Positions 1 through 8,613 of a stretch of DNA of 64,000 nt are shown here, piece by piece (the stretch's first letter is position 1; the number at the start of each line of letters is the position of its first letter). The notes beneath the pieces were generated by a model. That model was not told the origin of the DNA. It saw nothing but the letters and a program-made list of their open reading frames with translations, and searched no databases. The translations under genes and the position numbers were made by a program. Source of the stretch: Kordia aestuariivivens (lineage in GTDB: Bacteria; Bacteroidota; Bacteroidia; Flavobacteriales; Flavobacteriaceae); NCBI RefSeq assembly GCF_014397005.1, contig NZ_JACGWS010000014.1:1-64000 (forward strand), in the 5' to 3' direction.

Positions 1-92
1 TTGGAGGTAAAAGACTTAACTGATCTTGACAATAGGTCTTAAAAATAACTTTTCTGCTCATTCTTAAAGTTAAGAATTACTTCAAAAAATTG

Positions 93-124
93 CAAAAAAA
101 AAGACTGCCTTTTCAGACAGCCTC
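93..124 (-). terminator. Rho-independent terminator of the rpsF-rpsR-rplI operon
   Basis: On the minus strand AGGCTGTC pairs with GGCAGTCT (8 bp with two G-U pairs) around a TGAAAA loop and is followed by a run of about nine T. It lies about 30 nt past the stop of the L9 gene. Bases 1-92 show nothing I can support. Confidence 0.8.
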
Positions 125-152
125 TTTCTATGAACGCTGAGCGTTTTGTGTT

Positions 153-602
153 TTATGCTTCTGCAATAACTTCGAATGGGAAATCAACAATCACATCTCT
201 GTGTAGTCTAATTTTCGCTTCGTACTTACCAGTTCTTTTTACACTTCCACCAATCACCTTTATGAATTTTCTTTCAATAGTGTGACCCGCTTTTTCAAGT
301 GCTTCTACTAAGTTGATATTGCTTACAGAACCGAAAAGTTTTGTTCCGCCTCCTGTTTTTGCAGTTATCTTAATTTCTAAGTCTAATAATGCTTTCGCAA
401 TTTTACTAGCCTCATCAACTAATTTTTGTTCTTTATATGCTTTTTGTTTCAAGTTTTCTGCTAAAACTTTTTTAGCTGAACTTGTTGCCATTGCTGCAAA
501 TCCTTGAGGAATTAAATAGTTTCTTCCATAACCGTTTTTCACAGTTACAACGTCATCTTTAAATCCTAAATTCTCAACATCTTGTCTTAAAATAAGTTCC
601 AT
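153..602 (-). CDS. rplI: 50S ribosomal protein L9
   Basis: This 149-residue protein has the length of bacterial L9. It starts MELILRQDVENLG and has the N-terminal signature with KNGYGRNYLIPQGFA at about residues 22-36, which packs on 23S rRNA. A long charged connecting helix follows (about 40-75), then a C-terminal domain with the GGGTKLFGSV segment. It is the last gene of the operon, 12 nt after rpsR, and is followed directly by a terminator. The rpsF-rpsR-rplI order is standard in Bacteroidetes. Confidence 0.97.
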   Translation of the reverse strand: MELILRQDVENLGFKDDVVTVKNGYGRNYLIPQGFAAMATSSAKKVLAENLKQKAYKEQKLVDEASKIAKALLDLEIKITAKTGGGTKLFGSVSNINLVEALEKAGHTIERKFIKVIGGSVKRTGKYEAKIRLHRDVIVDFPFEVIAEA

Positions 603-614
603 ATCGTCTCTATT

Positions 615-911
615 TTATTTTAACATATCGCCAACATATGGCATTAATGCTAAGTGACGCGCTCTTTTCACAGCTACAGACACTTTTCGTTGATATTTTA
701 ATGAAGTTCCTGTTAAACGACGTGGTAACAATTTACCTTGTTCGTTTACAAATTTGATTAGAAAATCTGGATCTTTGTAATCGATATACTTAATACCAGA
801 CTTCTTGAAACGACAATATTTCTTTGCCTTTGTTGTTTCGATGTTTAAAGGAGTTAAATACCTGATTTCTCCTTCTTTCTTTCCTTTTGCTTGTTGTTCT
901 ATTGACGACAT
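615..911 (-). CDS. rpsR: 30S ribosomal protein S18
   Basis: This 98-residue protein carries the S18 core: [16 protein letters not shown], then [30 protein letters not shown]18 binds the 30S platform beside S6. A charged N-terminal extension ([13 protein letters not shown]) makes it longer than the roughly 75-residue E. coli protein, as is common in Bacteroidetes. It lies 6 nt after rpsF and 12 nt before rplI, so the three genes should share one transcript. Confidence 0.96.
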   Translation of the reverse strand: MSSIEQQAKGKKEGEIRYLTPLNIETTKAKKYCRFKKSGIKYIDYKDPDFLIKFVNEQGKLLPRRLTGTSLKYQRKVSVAVKRARHLALMPYVGDMLK

Positions 912-917
912 AATTTC

Positions 918-1256
918 TTAAGATTTAGCGGTTTTTTTGTTTCTTCTTCTCTCTGCCCAAGAAATTGCATGTTTGTCTAACCTTACAGTTAAATAACGCA
1001 TAATGCGCTCGTCACGTCTAAACTCTAACTCATAAGGAGTAATTACTTCTCCTGGCGCTTGGAATTCGAATAAGTGATAGAAACCACTTTTTTTGTGCTG
1101 AATTGGATATGCTAACTTCTTTAGCCCCCAATTTTCTTTTGAAATCATTTTTCCACCTCTAGAAACAACGAAATCTTCAAATTTCTCTACTGTTTCCTTT
1201 ATCTGAGTTTCAGACAAAACGGGATTTAAAATGAAAACAGTTTCATAATGATTCAT
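918..1256 (-). CDS. rpsF: 30S ribosomal protein S6
   Basis: This 112-residue protein has the S6 pattern: N-terminal MNHYETVFILNP, central GGKMISKENWGLKKLAYPI, then the HLFEFQAPGE strand and a RRDERIMRYLTVRLDKHA helix and strand. S6 forms a heterodimer with S18, which is encoded next. It is the first gene of the ribosomal operon and has a clear Bacteroidetes promoter about 30 nt upstream of its ATG. Confidence 0.97.
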   Translation of the reverse strand: MNHYETVFILNPVLSETQIKETVEKFEDFVVSRGGKMISKENWGLKKLAYPIQHKKSGFYHLFEFQAPGEVITPYELEFRRDERIMRYLTVRLDKHAISWAERRRNKKTAKS

Positions 1257-1283
1257 ATATACTATTTTTAGTTAAATTGGGCG

Positions 1284-1314
1284 CAAATATAGTGTTTATT
1301 TATTTTAAACCAAA
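1284..1314 (-). promoter_or_regulatory. Bacteroidetes-type promoter for rpsF operon
   Basis: On the minus strand TTTG (1311-1314) and TATATTTG (1284-1291) are separated by 19 nt. They match the known Bacteroidetes -33 TTTG and -7 TAnnTTTG consensus. The predicted start site lies about 20 nt upstream of the rpsF ATG. Confidence 0.75.
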
Positions 1315-1431
1315 TAATTAATAATCTTCTTTTCCGTTTAAATGCATAATAAATACGCTAAATTGTTGTGTCTTTGATTTATTTTTTATAACATTGCATG
1401 TACCCAAATTTGATAAAATCGCTTTTTGAAT

Positions 1432-2124
1432 ATGAAGCTTAACTGTATTATTGTAGATGATTCTTCTATACAGCGAATGGCTGTTGCGAAGTTGACGCTA
1501 AACCATCCATCTTTAAACCTAATTGCCGAGTATAGCAATGCTATTGAGGCTAAGAATGGATTAAAGACGAATAACGTTGATTTAATCTTTTTGGATATAG
1601 AAATGCCCGTTTTAAATGGATTTGACTTGCTTGAGTCACTAAAAAATCCACCACAAGTCATTATGGTTACTGGAAAAACTGAATATGCTTTTAAGGCATT
1701 TAGTTATGATGTGACAGACTTTTTACACAAACCTTTAACGAAAGATCGCTTTGACAAAGCTATTGCGCGTGCCCTTGAGAAATCAAATTATGGCGCAAAA
1801 AGCATGGAAGATGATGATCATATTTTTGTGAAAAGTAATTTAAAGAAGCGTAAAGTAATCTTAAGCACAATCAAATGGATTGAAGCGTTAGGTGATTACG
1901 TGAAGTTAGTTACTGACGATAGCAACATCGTGGTTTTATCTACAATGAAAGCATTTGAAAAGCAATTACCAGAGAATAAATTTTTAAGAATTCACAAATC
2001 CTACATCGTGAATTTGGATAAAGTAGATCGTTTTAACAGTAAAAATGTTGAAATTTCTGGACAATTGATTCCACTTAGTAGAAATAAGAAAGTAGAACTT
2101 TCTGAAGCGCTTTCTAATATTTAG
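1432..2124 (+). CDS. LytTR family response regulator
   Basis: The product is a 230-residue two-component response regulator. Residues about 3-115 form a receiver domain with the acidic pair in IIVDDSS, the phospho-acceptor Asp in LIFLDIEMP and the conserved Lys in FLHKPL. Residues about 130-228 form a LytTR DNA-binding domain (IKWIEALGDYVKL, FLRIHKSYIVNLDKV). I chose the ATG at 1432 over the in-frame TTG at 1426 because MKLNCIIVDD fits the family start. No histidine kinase is adjacent, so its partner must be elsewhere. A second LytTR protein, membrane-bound, lies at 36014-38608. Confidence 0.93.
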   Translation: MKLNCIIVDDSSIQRMAVAKLTLNHPSLNLIAEYSNAIEAKNGLKTNNVDLIFLDIEMPVLNGFDLLESLKNPPQVIMVTGKTEYAFKAFSYDVTDFLHKPLTKDRFDKAIARALEKSNYGAKSMEDDDHIFVKSNLKKRKVILSTIKWIEALGDYVKLVTDDSNIVVLSTMKAFEKQLPENKFLRIHKSYIVNLDKVDRFNSKNVEISGQLIPLSRNKKVELSEALSNI

Positions 2125-2244
2125 TCTTCGACTACACTTATATTTATTTCCAGTTTACATTAAAATCACTCAAGAGTGACACTTTGTATTGTATTTTGAA
2201 AAATTGAGAACCTCAATACTAATTACTCACTTCTCAATACTAAC

Positions 2245-4698
2245 TTAAACCGTATCCACGTCAATTATAATTCGCACACTTCTGTATGCTGAAATAGACA
2301 AAAAGCTCGCTTTTACGCGCTCAATAACGTCTTTTGTTTTTCCTAACGATTGTTGTTTCGGTATTTTTAATAAGATATTTTTCAAGTATAAGTTTCGAAT
2401 TCTCGCTATGGCTGGAAATTCTGGTCCCAATACATTATCTCCAAAACTATTGCGAAGCGATTTTGCAAACCAAGCCGCACTTTCATTGACACGATTGTAT
2501 TCTTTGTGCTTAAGTGTAATTTTGATCAATCTGTAAAATGGCGGATAGTGAAATTGTCGTCGATCATTGAGTTGATCGGTAAACATTGCTTCATAATTCC
2601 CTACAGAAACCTGCTGTAATATTTGATGATACGGATTGTACGTTTGCACAATAACTTTTCCTCGTTTTTTAGTTCTTCCGGCGCGACCGGCAACTTGCTG
2701 AATGAGCTGAAAACTACGTTCATGCGCTCTAAAATCAGGAAAGTTCAGCATACTATCCGCATTCATGATTCCGACTAAATTCACGTTTCTAAAATCCAAT
2801 CCTTTTGTCAACATTTGCGTTCCTACCAAGACTTGAATTTCTTGTTGCTCAAATGATGAAATGATTTTTTGATAGCCATATTTTCCGCGCGTTGTATCCA
2901 AATCCATGCGCCCTACTTTCACATTGGGTATTAATTCGAGCAACTCCTCTTCTACTTGTTGCGTTCCAAAACCTTTGGAATCCAATTCATGACTGCCGCA
3001 TGCAAAACATTGTTGCTGCATCGCAATGTGATGACTGCAATAATGACAACGCAATTGATTTTTATAATGATGAAATGTCAAACTCACATCGCAATTTGGA
3101 CATTGTGGCGATTCTCCACAGGTTTTACATTCAATAATGGGCGCATACCCACGTCTATTTTGAAATAGAATGACTTGTTCGCCATTGTCTAATGTTTCTT
3201 GAATTTCTTCCAATAAACGATCAGAAAAATGACCTTTCATACGCTTTTTACGATGCTTCTCTTTGATGTCAACTAATTCCATTTCTGGCAACAGAACATC
3301 GCCGTAACGCCTTGTAATCGTTGCTAAAGTGTATTTATTGACCTTTGTATTGTAATAACTTTCTACGCTTGGCGTTGCCGAACCTAATACTATTTTTCCT
3401 TGATGCAATTTTGCCAATACAATGGCTGCGTCGCGTGCGTGATAGCGTGGCGCTGGATCAAATTGTTTGAAAGACGTTTCGTGTTCTTCATCGACAATAA
3501 TTAACCCTAAGTTTGAAAATGGCAAAAATAAAGACGAACGCGCGCCTAATACAATTTGTGCTTTTGGTTTGTTTTCCAATACATTGTTCCAAACCTCAAC
3601 ACGTTCATGAATGGAATATTTAGAATGATAGATGGCAACTTTTTCGCCAAAATAGTATTGTAATCGATCAATGAGTTGCGCAGTTAGTGCAATTTCTGGC
3701 AACAGATATAACACCTGTTTTCCAGTTGCTATAATTTCTTCAATGAGTTTTACATAGACTTCCGTTTTCCCCGAAGATGTAATTCCGTATAACAAGCAAA
3801 CATCTTGCGTTTCAAAAGCCGTTTTGATGGTTCTGTAGGCTTCTTGCTGATATTCATTGAGCTTTTTGGAAGCTGAAACTTCATCGCCGTTGTATGTAAT
3901 TCTATCAGTTTGAATGTAATATTCATCCAAAATTTCTTTGTCAATTAATGCTTTAATAACAGCTGAACTCGCTTTGCTTTGTTCACTTAATTCCTTGACT
4001 GTGATTGTTTTTTTTGCCGTCGCTGAGAGTGAGAATAAACTCAGAATGACTTCACGCTGTTTTTTGGCTCTGCTTAATGTTTCAAGTAATTCCTGTAAAC
4101 TTTCTTCACTTGTATAATTCGCGTGAAGCTTTACGTAGCGAACTAATTTTGGCTTGTATTGCTCGTAAATTTCTTCGTATACCTGAATGACTTCTTTTTC
4201 GATCAATCGTGTTAAAACGGGCAACACATTTTTCTTTCCGAGAATGTTACTGATTTCTTGAATTTTCAATAGTGATTGATGCTGCAATGCTTCAAAAATT
4301 AAAAATTCATCATCTTTTAAGGTACTTTCATCAATTTCACTATTCTCACGTCTGGAAATAATTGTTTCACTTTCTAATAAAAAAGCACTCGGAATTGCAG
4401 AACGAAATACTTCGCCCAAACTCGACATATAATAACTCGCAATCCATTCCCAATGTTTCAACTGTTGTTTGGAAACAATAGGTTGTTCATCCAGAATTTG
4501 CTGAATGTCTTTGGCTTCATACGCTTCTGGCGCTTCTTGATGAATTTTATAGACTAATGCTGTGTAGACCTTACTTTTTCCAAACGGAACAGCCACACGC
4601 ATTCCTTGTTGTAGAAAGCGTGCTTCAGCTTCCGTGATACTATAGGTAAATAGTCGCTGAAGCGGAATTGGTAATATGACATCGATGAAATAAGTCAT
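2245..4698 (-). CDS. priA: Primosomal protein N' (replication restart helicase PriA)
   Basis: This 817-residue SF2 helicase reloads the replisome at stalled forks. The order is an N-terminal 3'-DNA-binding domain (MTYFIDVILPIP), the Walker A YGITSSGKTEVY, DEEH in IIVDEEHETSFKQ, an eight-cysteine zinc region (CKTCGESPQCPNC, then CHYC and CFACGS) inside the second helicase lobe, and motif V/VI VGTQMLTKGLDF with QVAGRAGR. A longer reading frame begins at a TTG at 4725. I prefer the ATG at 4698, which gives the usual PriA N-terminus. The stop is followed by a 120-nt low-complexity gap shared with the convergent response regulator. Confidence 0.95.
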   Translation of the reverse strand: MTYFIDVILPIPLQRLFTYSITEAEARFLQQGMRVAVPFGKSKVYTALVYKIHQEAPEAYEAKDIQQILDEQPIVSKQQLKHWEWIASYYMSSLGEVFRSAIPSAFLLESETIISRRENSEIDESTLKDDEFLIFEALQHQSLLKIQEISNILGKKNVLPVLTRLIEKEVIQVYEEIYEQYKPKLVRYVKLHANYTSEESLQELLETLSRAKKQREVILSLFSLSATAKKTITVKELSEQSKASSAVIKALIDKEILDEYYIQTDRITYNGDEVSASKKLNEYQQEAYRTIKTAFETQDVCLLYGITSSGKTEVYVKLIEEIIATGKQVLYLLPEIALTAQLIDRLQYYFGEKVAIYHSKYSIHERVEVWNNVLENKPKAQIVLGARSSLFLPFSNLGLIIVDEEHETSFKQFDPAPRYHARDAAIVLAKLHQGKIVLGSATPSVESYYNTKVNKYTLATITRRYGDVLLPEMELVDIKEKHRKKRMKGHFSDRLLEEIQETLDNGEQVILFQNRRGYAPIIECKTCGESPQCPNCDVSLTFHHYKNQLRCHYCSHHIAMQQQCFACGSHELDSKGFGTQQVEEELLELIPNVKVGRMDLDTTRGKYGYQKIISSFEQQEIQVLVGTQMLTKGLDFRNVNLVGIMNADSMLNFPDFRAHERSFQLIQQVAGRAGRTKKRGKVIVQTYNPYHQILQQVSVGNYEAMFTDQLNDRRQFHYPPFYRLIKITLKHKEYNRVNESAAWFAKSLRNSFGDNVLGPEFPAIARIRNLYLKNILLKIPKQQSLGKTKDVIERVKASFLSISAYRSVRIIIDVDTV

Positions 4699-4734
4699 GA
4701 GTTCAAAGGTACTGAGTTTGGACAAGAAGATGAA

Positions 4735-5799
4735 TTATTCTTTCGCCATTTTGTAAAGGTCAGAAGCATTTACTTTTTTTTCAGTTCCATCAGGATATTG
4801 AATGAAGTATGCATATTTTCTCTTTATCACTTTGAAGTCTTGTAATGGAAATACTTTTATATATGTTACTGCTTTTTCTTTTTTTGTTAATATCCGCATT
4901 CCCCATACACCAATTTTTCCACGATTTTCAATGATAAAACCTGCATCTTTTCCTTTTTGCAACGCGTAAAACATTAAAGATTCGTCTGCTTCAATATGAT
5001 CGTATTCAATAGCTAAAGCGATTGTTCCGTTAGCATTATACAACCCGTATTTATCTTTTTTACGAACAATTATTTTTTGATTGTGATATAAGCCATCTAT
5101 TAATAATCCGGGTGGAGTTAGACCATTCATAGGTCCTTTAGTATCTTTTCTATTACTTCCGTAAGTATTTGCAGTGACATCAACCTCAATAGGCACATTA
5201 ATTTCATCATATTCTATAGGAAGCAAGAAACTACCATCTGATTTTACGATTCCCCATTTGTAGTTGCCTCTTTTTTTCTTTGCCACCAACATCATTGGCT
5301 TTTCTCCTCGCAGTAAATACGGTTTTCCAATGCTGTCAAATTTTGCAGGAATAACATCATTATCTAATACCAATCCATATTTTTTTCTTTGCTTGTAAAT
5401 GATGTAGTTTTCACTAAAATGACGTTCTATATCATTTTCATGAGATTTTGTTCTGTGATATTCATATCCATAATTATAACTTACAAATTGAACGTTTTTA
5501 GTATTCTTTACAGGAATAATCTCGATTGTTTTCTCCGCCTTTTTCGTTTTGTTTTTTATGGAAACATAGTGTATTTCGTTTCCATTTTGAATAAACTCAT
5601 AATGAAATGCATTGAATGAAGATGGAAGCCTTTTAGATTTCTTTTTCTTGTCACTAGAATTATATCTAGAATCTCCTTCAATTTCTTGTTGAGTTTCTAC
5701 CTCTTCACCTTCTAGGACTTCATGTATTATTTGCCCAATTGAAAGATTCGCGTAAGCAAAACAGAGAAACAACATTAGTATTTTTTTAATAATTCCCAT
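4735..5799 (-). CDS. WG-repeat secreted protein
   Basis: This 354-residue protein has a signal peptide (hydrophobic LMLFLCFAYANLSIG, then Q). It has at least three WG-type repeats, recognisable as KYGLVLDNDVIPAKFD, KWGIVKSDGSFLLPIEYD and KYGLYNANGTIALAIEYD. The C-terminal part is lysine-rich. WG repeats form beta-rich extracytoplasmic domains of unknown binding function. The gene starts about 75 nt after the terminator of the upstream minus-strand gene and ends about 36 nt before priA, so it could be cotranscribed with priA. The function is unknown. Confidence 0.75.
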   Translation of the reverse strand: MGIIKKILMLFLCFAYANLSIGQIIHEVLEGEEVETQQEIEGDSRYNSSDKKKKSKRLPSSFNAFHYEFIQNGNEIHYVSIKNKTKKAEKTIEIIPVKNTKNVQFVSYNYGYEYHRTKSHENDIERHFSENYIIYKQRKKYGLVLDNDVIPAKFDSIGKPYLLRGEKPMMLVAKKKRGNYKWGIVKSDGSFLLPIEYDEINVPIEVDVTANTYGSNRKDTKGPMNGLTPPGLLIDGLYHNQKIIVRKKDKYGLYNANGTIALAIEYDHIEADESLMFYALQKGKDAGFIIENRGKIGVWGMRILTKKEKAVTYIKVFPLQDFKVIKRKYAYFIQYPDGTEKKVNASDLYKMAKE

Positions 5800-5823
5800 A
5801 ATTCAAAGGTAGGTACTTTCCAT

Positions 5824-5856
5824 AAAAAAACCACTTTTAAGCAAAGTGGTTTCTGA
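5824..5856 (-). terminator. Rho-independent terminator
   Basis: AAACCACTTT (5828-5837) and AAAGTGGTTT (5843-5852) form a perfect 10-bp stem with a 5-nt loop. Read on the minus strand it is followed by seven T. It ends the 5873-6442 transcript. Confidence 0.85.
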
Positions 5857-5872
5857 TTTTGTATAAATATAT

Positions 5873-6442
5873 TTAGAATCGATAACCGATACGTAAATGC
5901 AAATTAATGGCAACTTCGTGTTCATCAAATAGAATTACACCGTCTGGCTCAAAAAAACGTATATATCCAACACCAATACCTGTTTCGTAATTGAAATGTT
6001 TTCCAATACTACGTCGAATTCCCCAAGTAGGAACGATAGAAATATCACTAATAAATCGATACGTATTTTTATCTCTGTTGGAAATGACAAACAAATCTGG
6101 ATGATAGGTAGTCTTAATGGAGAAAAAGTTTCCGCTGTTTCCATCAGTTCGTCTTGATTTTGATTGACGCTTATCTAAGTTGTAATACCAACGCGGTTCT
6201 AGAGTAATAGCTGGAATTAACGAAAATCCATTCAGGTTGCTATTATCACTTATAAAGATTCCTGCATCCAATCCTACTTCTGTTCGTAATGCAAATTGAT
6301 TGGATAGTTTGGCTTCGTTATGCGCCCAAATTCCAAATAAACCTGTTTGTACACCAAAGATTGATTTTTCAACACTAGCGTCTTGTGCGGTGGAGATAAA
6401 GGTAATTCCGCAACAAAGTACGGTTAGCATGATTTTTTTCAT
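5873..6442 (-). CDS. Secreted protein, probable small outer-membrane beta-barrel
   Basis: The product is a 189-residue protein with a signal peptide (MKKIMLTVLCCGITFISTAQ). The rest alternates polar and hydrophobic residues with aromatic strand ends (LEPRWYYNL, NYETGIGVGYIRFFEPD) and ends LHLRIGYRF. A terminal aromatic residue of this kind is typical of Bacteroidetes outer-membrane barrels. The ATG at 6442 is preferred over an upstream in-frame GTG at 6472 because it starts right at the signal peptide. No specific family is recognised and the neighbours give no clue. Confidence 0.65.
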   Translation of the reverse strand: MKKIMLTVLCCGITFISTAQDASVEKSIFGVQTGLFGIWAHNEAKLSNQFALRTEVGLDAGIFISDNSNLNGFSLIPAITLEPRWYYNLDKRQSKSRRTDGNSGNFFSIKTTYHPDLFVISNRDKNTYRFISDISIVPTWGIRRSIGKHFNYETGIGVGYIRFFEPDGVILFDEHEVAINLHLRIGYRF

Positions 6443-6582
6443 TGATTGTGGTTTTGATTTATTATGAGACACTATGCACCAAAAATCATTCCTTTTTCAT
6501 TTTTTGTGTAGAATTAAGTCAAAAATACGGCACAAACAAACCGCTTCAGAAGAAACGGTTTTTGAGTTATGTGTAATTGATA

Positions 6583-7014
6583 TTAGTCAACGCGATACCA
6601 ATTTTGTGTTCGGTATAAAAACGCTATGTATCCACGCACATATAGTTTATCTTGATTCGCTTCATCAAGCCAAAGTTTGCATTTGTATTCTTTTCCCTTT
6701 TCAGGATCTAAAATTTTGCCACCTCTGTATTCATCATCATCTTTTTCAAGACCATTAATGATGAGCATTCCTAATACTGGCTTATCTTTTCGATCATCGC
6801 TACATTTTTCACAAACACCATCACGTTTATCTGGATTTAAAATACCCACTACTTTACCATAAATTTTGCCACTTTCCTCGTAGATTTCTACAATGGATTT
6901 TGCTTCGCCTGTTTCGTCGTCAATAGTTTTCCATTTTCCGATAATACTCTGCGCAAAGCCAACTTGAAGACTTAGCAATAGTACTGTAAGATATACGTAC
7001 GTTGTTTTTTTCAT
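6583..7014 (-). CDS. DUF2147 domain-containing secreted protein
   Basis: This 143-residue protein has a signal peptide (VYLTVLLLSLQVGFAQ) followed by a DUF2147 domain covering nearly the whole mature protein. The family signature is visible: IIGKWKTIDDETGEAKSIVEI, GKVVGIL, a CEKC pair, GLEKDDDEYRGGKILDPEKGKEY and a terminal RTQNWYRVD. DUF2147 proteins are small lipocalin-like beta proteins whose ligand is not established. It lies 17 nt downstream of the chalcone-isomerase-like gene on the same strand, so the two probably share a transcript. A weak hairpin (AAACCG/CGGTTT) about 20-45 nt past its stop may terminate it. Confidence 0.85.
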   Translation of the reverse strand: MKKTTYVYLTVLLLSLQVGFAQSIIGKWKTIDDETGEAKSIVEIYEESGKIYGKVVGILNPDKRDGVCEKCSDDRKDKPVLGMLIINGLEKDDDEYRGGKILDPEKGKEYKCKLWLDEANQDKLYVRGYIAFLYRTQNWYRVD

Positions 7015-7030
7015 GTTTTTTATTCGCGAA

Positions 7031-7597
7031 TTAGCTTCCTAACATTCCTTTTTTAAGCTTTTTGTCAGCTGGTTTGTCAGATAACCAAATTCCGAAAAGT
7101 GCTTTTTTGAACTCTAATCCTGTAATGGTTCCTTTTTTTGTTCCGTTTTTGTACACAACGACACCAGTTCCTTTGATGTATGCAATATCGAAAATATCAC
7201 CATCATTGATTTCGTCACTAAAGAATCCCTTAAATTTTTCTATTTCAGTAGCAATTGGTGCTGTGTTTCCACCTGTTGCATTTTCAAAACCATCGTTTAC
7301 AGCATTGATCATTTTACTACTTGAAATCATTCGAGAAGTAATGTGTAATTTTATTGCCATAGATTCATCTGCAGACATGATATCTTTCGCATCACTTGAC
7401 TTTTCCATTAAGTACAATCCACCTGAATATAGCTTGAACCATGCTTTCTTACGAACACCTGCTCCATTGTATACTAGTTTTTGACTTTCAAAAGTAACCG
7501 TTTCTGGAAGTGTAGCTGCTCCTATTTCAATTTGTGCATGTGAAACACTCATACCTACGATTAAAAAAGCGATGAACGCATAAATTGTCTTTTTCAT
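7031..7597 (-). CDS. Chalcone isomerase-like secreted protein
   Basis: The product has 188 residues, with a signal peptide (MKKTIYAFIAFLIVGMSVSHAQ) and a chalcone-isomerase-fold domain. Typical elements are LVYNGAGVRKKAWFKLYSGGLYL and, near the C-terminus, LEFKKALFGIWLSDKPADKKLKKGML. Bacterial members are thought to bind fatty-acid-like ligands rather than to isomerise flavonoids. They usually occur in exported form, as here. It is the first gene of a pair with the DUF2147 gene. Its promoter overlaps an 18-bp inverted repeat that also occurs before the DEAD-box helicase gene. Confidence 0.88.
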   Translation of the reverse strand: MKKTIYAFIAFLIVGMSVSHAQIEIGAATLPETVTFESQKLVYNGAGVRKKAWFKLYSGGLYLMEKSSDAKDIMSADESMAIKLHITSRMISSSKMINAVNDGFENATGGNTAPIATEIEKFKGFFSDEINDGDIFDIAYIKGTGVVVYKNGTKKGTITGLEFKKALFGIWLSDKPADKKLKKGMLGS

Positions 7598-7646
7598 TTT
7601 TATTGGGTTTATTTATATTTTTTTCGACGTGTAATATACTATTTTT

Positions 7647-7664
7647 TATTATGCAAACATAATA
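7647..7664. promoter_or_regulatory. Inverted repeat TATTATG-N4-CATAATA over the -7 box
   Basis: The 7-bp arms are perfect with a 4-nt spacer. The minus-strand -7 box TATGTTTG (7654-7661) of the chalcone-isomerase-like gene lies inside it, a position suited to a repressor site. The same 18-bp pattern recurs at 12273-12290. Confidence 0.45.
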
Positions 7665-7665
7665 T

Positions 7666-8613
7666 CTATGACTGCTGCTTTTTATTTTTTAGCATGTTTA
7701 AAGAAGCATTTAATTCAAACCCTAAGAGTAATATATTCGAATTCAACCAGATATACATCATTAGGATTAATAATGCTCCAATAGAGCCATATAGTTCGTT
7801 GTATTGAGAAAAGTTAGCAATGTATATTCCAAATAGGTATGACGTTAATACAATCAATACCGTAGTAAGCAATACGCCTGGCGAAAAGAATTTTGCTTTT
7901 CGTGCTTGATGTGTTCCAAAGTAATATAGAATGGCCGTTCCTAAATATACCATGAAGACTAAAAACGAAAATTTTGCAATGGTAACTCCTAGTTCATCAC
8001 CACTTTCAACACGAAAACCTGTTGTTTTCCCTGCAAATTCACTCAAATAAGGTATGTACAATTCTACATATCCCAATACGGCAATGGTAAAAATCAATAA
8101 CAATGCCAAAAGTATACCGACACTTAATGCGTACAGATATTGCTTGAAGAAGTTTCGCTTTGTTTGTATGTAATAAGAGTTTTCAAACCCAGCAAAAATG
8201 GCACTTACACCGTTTGCCATTAGAAATATAGAAAGCAAAAATGTAGTCGATAACAATCCGCTACGCTTATTTTTTACAATATCAACAATGATTTCATTTA
8301 AGAAGTTACCGGATTCATTCGGTAGAAATGAAGTAATTGTTTCTATAAAATTTGCTTGAAAGTTTTCAATAGGAATAAACGGCAGTAGGTTTAAAAAAAA
8401 TAATAAGGTTGGAAATATTGCCATAAAGAAACTAAACGCAACCGCGCCAGCACGAGAAGTCAATGCGCCGTTGATGATTCCGACAATATACATTTCCAAT
8501 AAATCATAGACAGACAAACCTTCAAGTCCAGGAAGTTTTACCTTCTTGAGCAAGGCTACTAAGATGTTTAGTAGTGGAATTTTAGCTAGTTTATCTTCGA
8601 TGTCTTTAGACAT
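7666..8613 (-). CDS. YihY/virulence factor BrkB family membrane protein
   Basis: This 315-residue protein has about six membrane segments after a short cytoplasmic N-terminus. The family signature is AGAVAFSFFMAIFPTLLFFLNLLPF at about residues 56-80. Later come FLLSIFLMANGVSAIFAGFENSYY and a C-terminal LYGSIGALLILMMYIWLNSNILLLGFELNA. YihY proteins were once labelled RNase BN, but that activity belongs to another protein, and their function is unsettled. Its ATG overlaps the nadC stop (TAATG), so translation is probably coupled. Confidence 0.92.
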   Translation of the reverse strand: MSKDIEDKLAKIPLLNILVALLKKVKLPGLEGLSVYDLLEMYIVGIINGALTSRAGAVAFSFFMAIFPTLLFFLNLLPFIPIENFQANFIETITSFLPNESGNFLNEIIVDIVKNKRSGLLSTTFLLSIFLMANGVSAIFAGFENSYYIQTKRNFFKQYLYALSVGILLALLLIFTIAVLGYVELYIPYLSEFAGKTTGFRVESGDELGVTIAKFSFLVFMVYLGTAILYYFGTHQARKAKFFSPGVLLTTVLIVLTSYLFGIYIANFSQYNELYGSIGALLILMMYIWLNSNILLLGFELNASLNMLKNKKQQS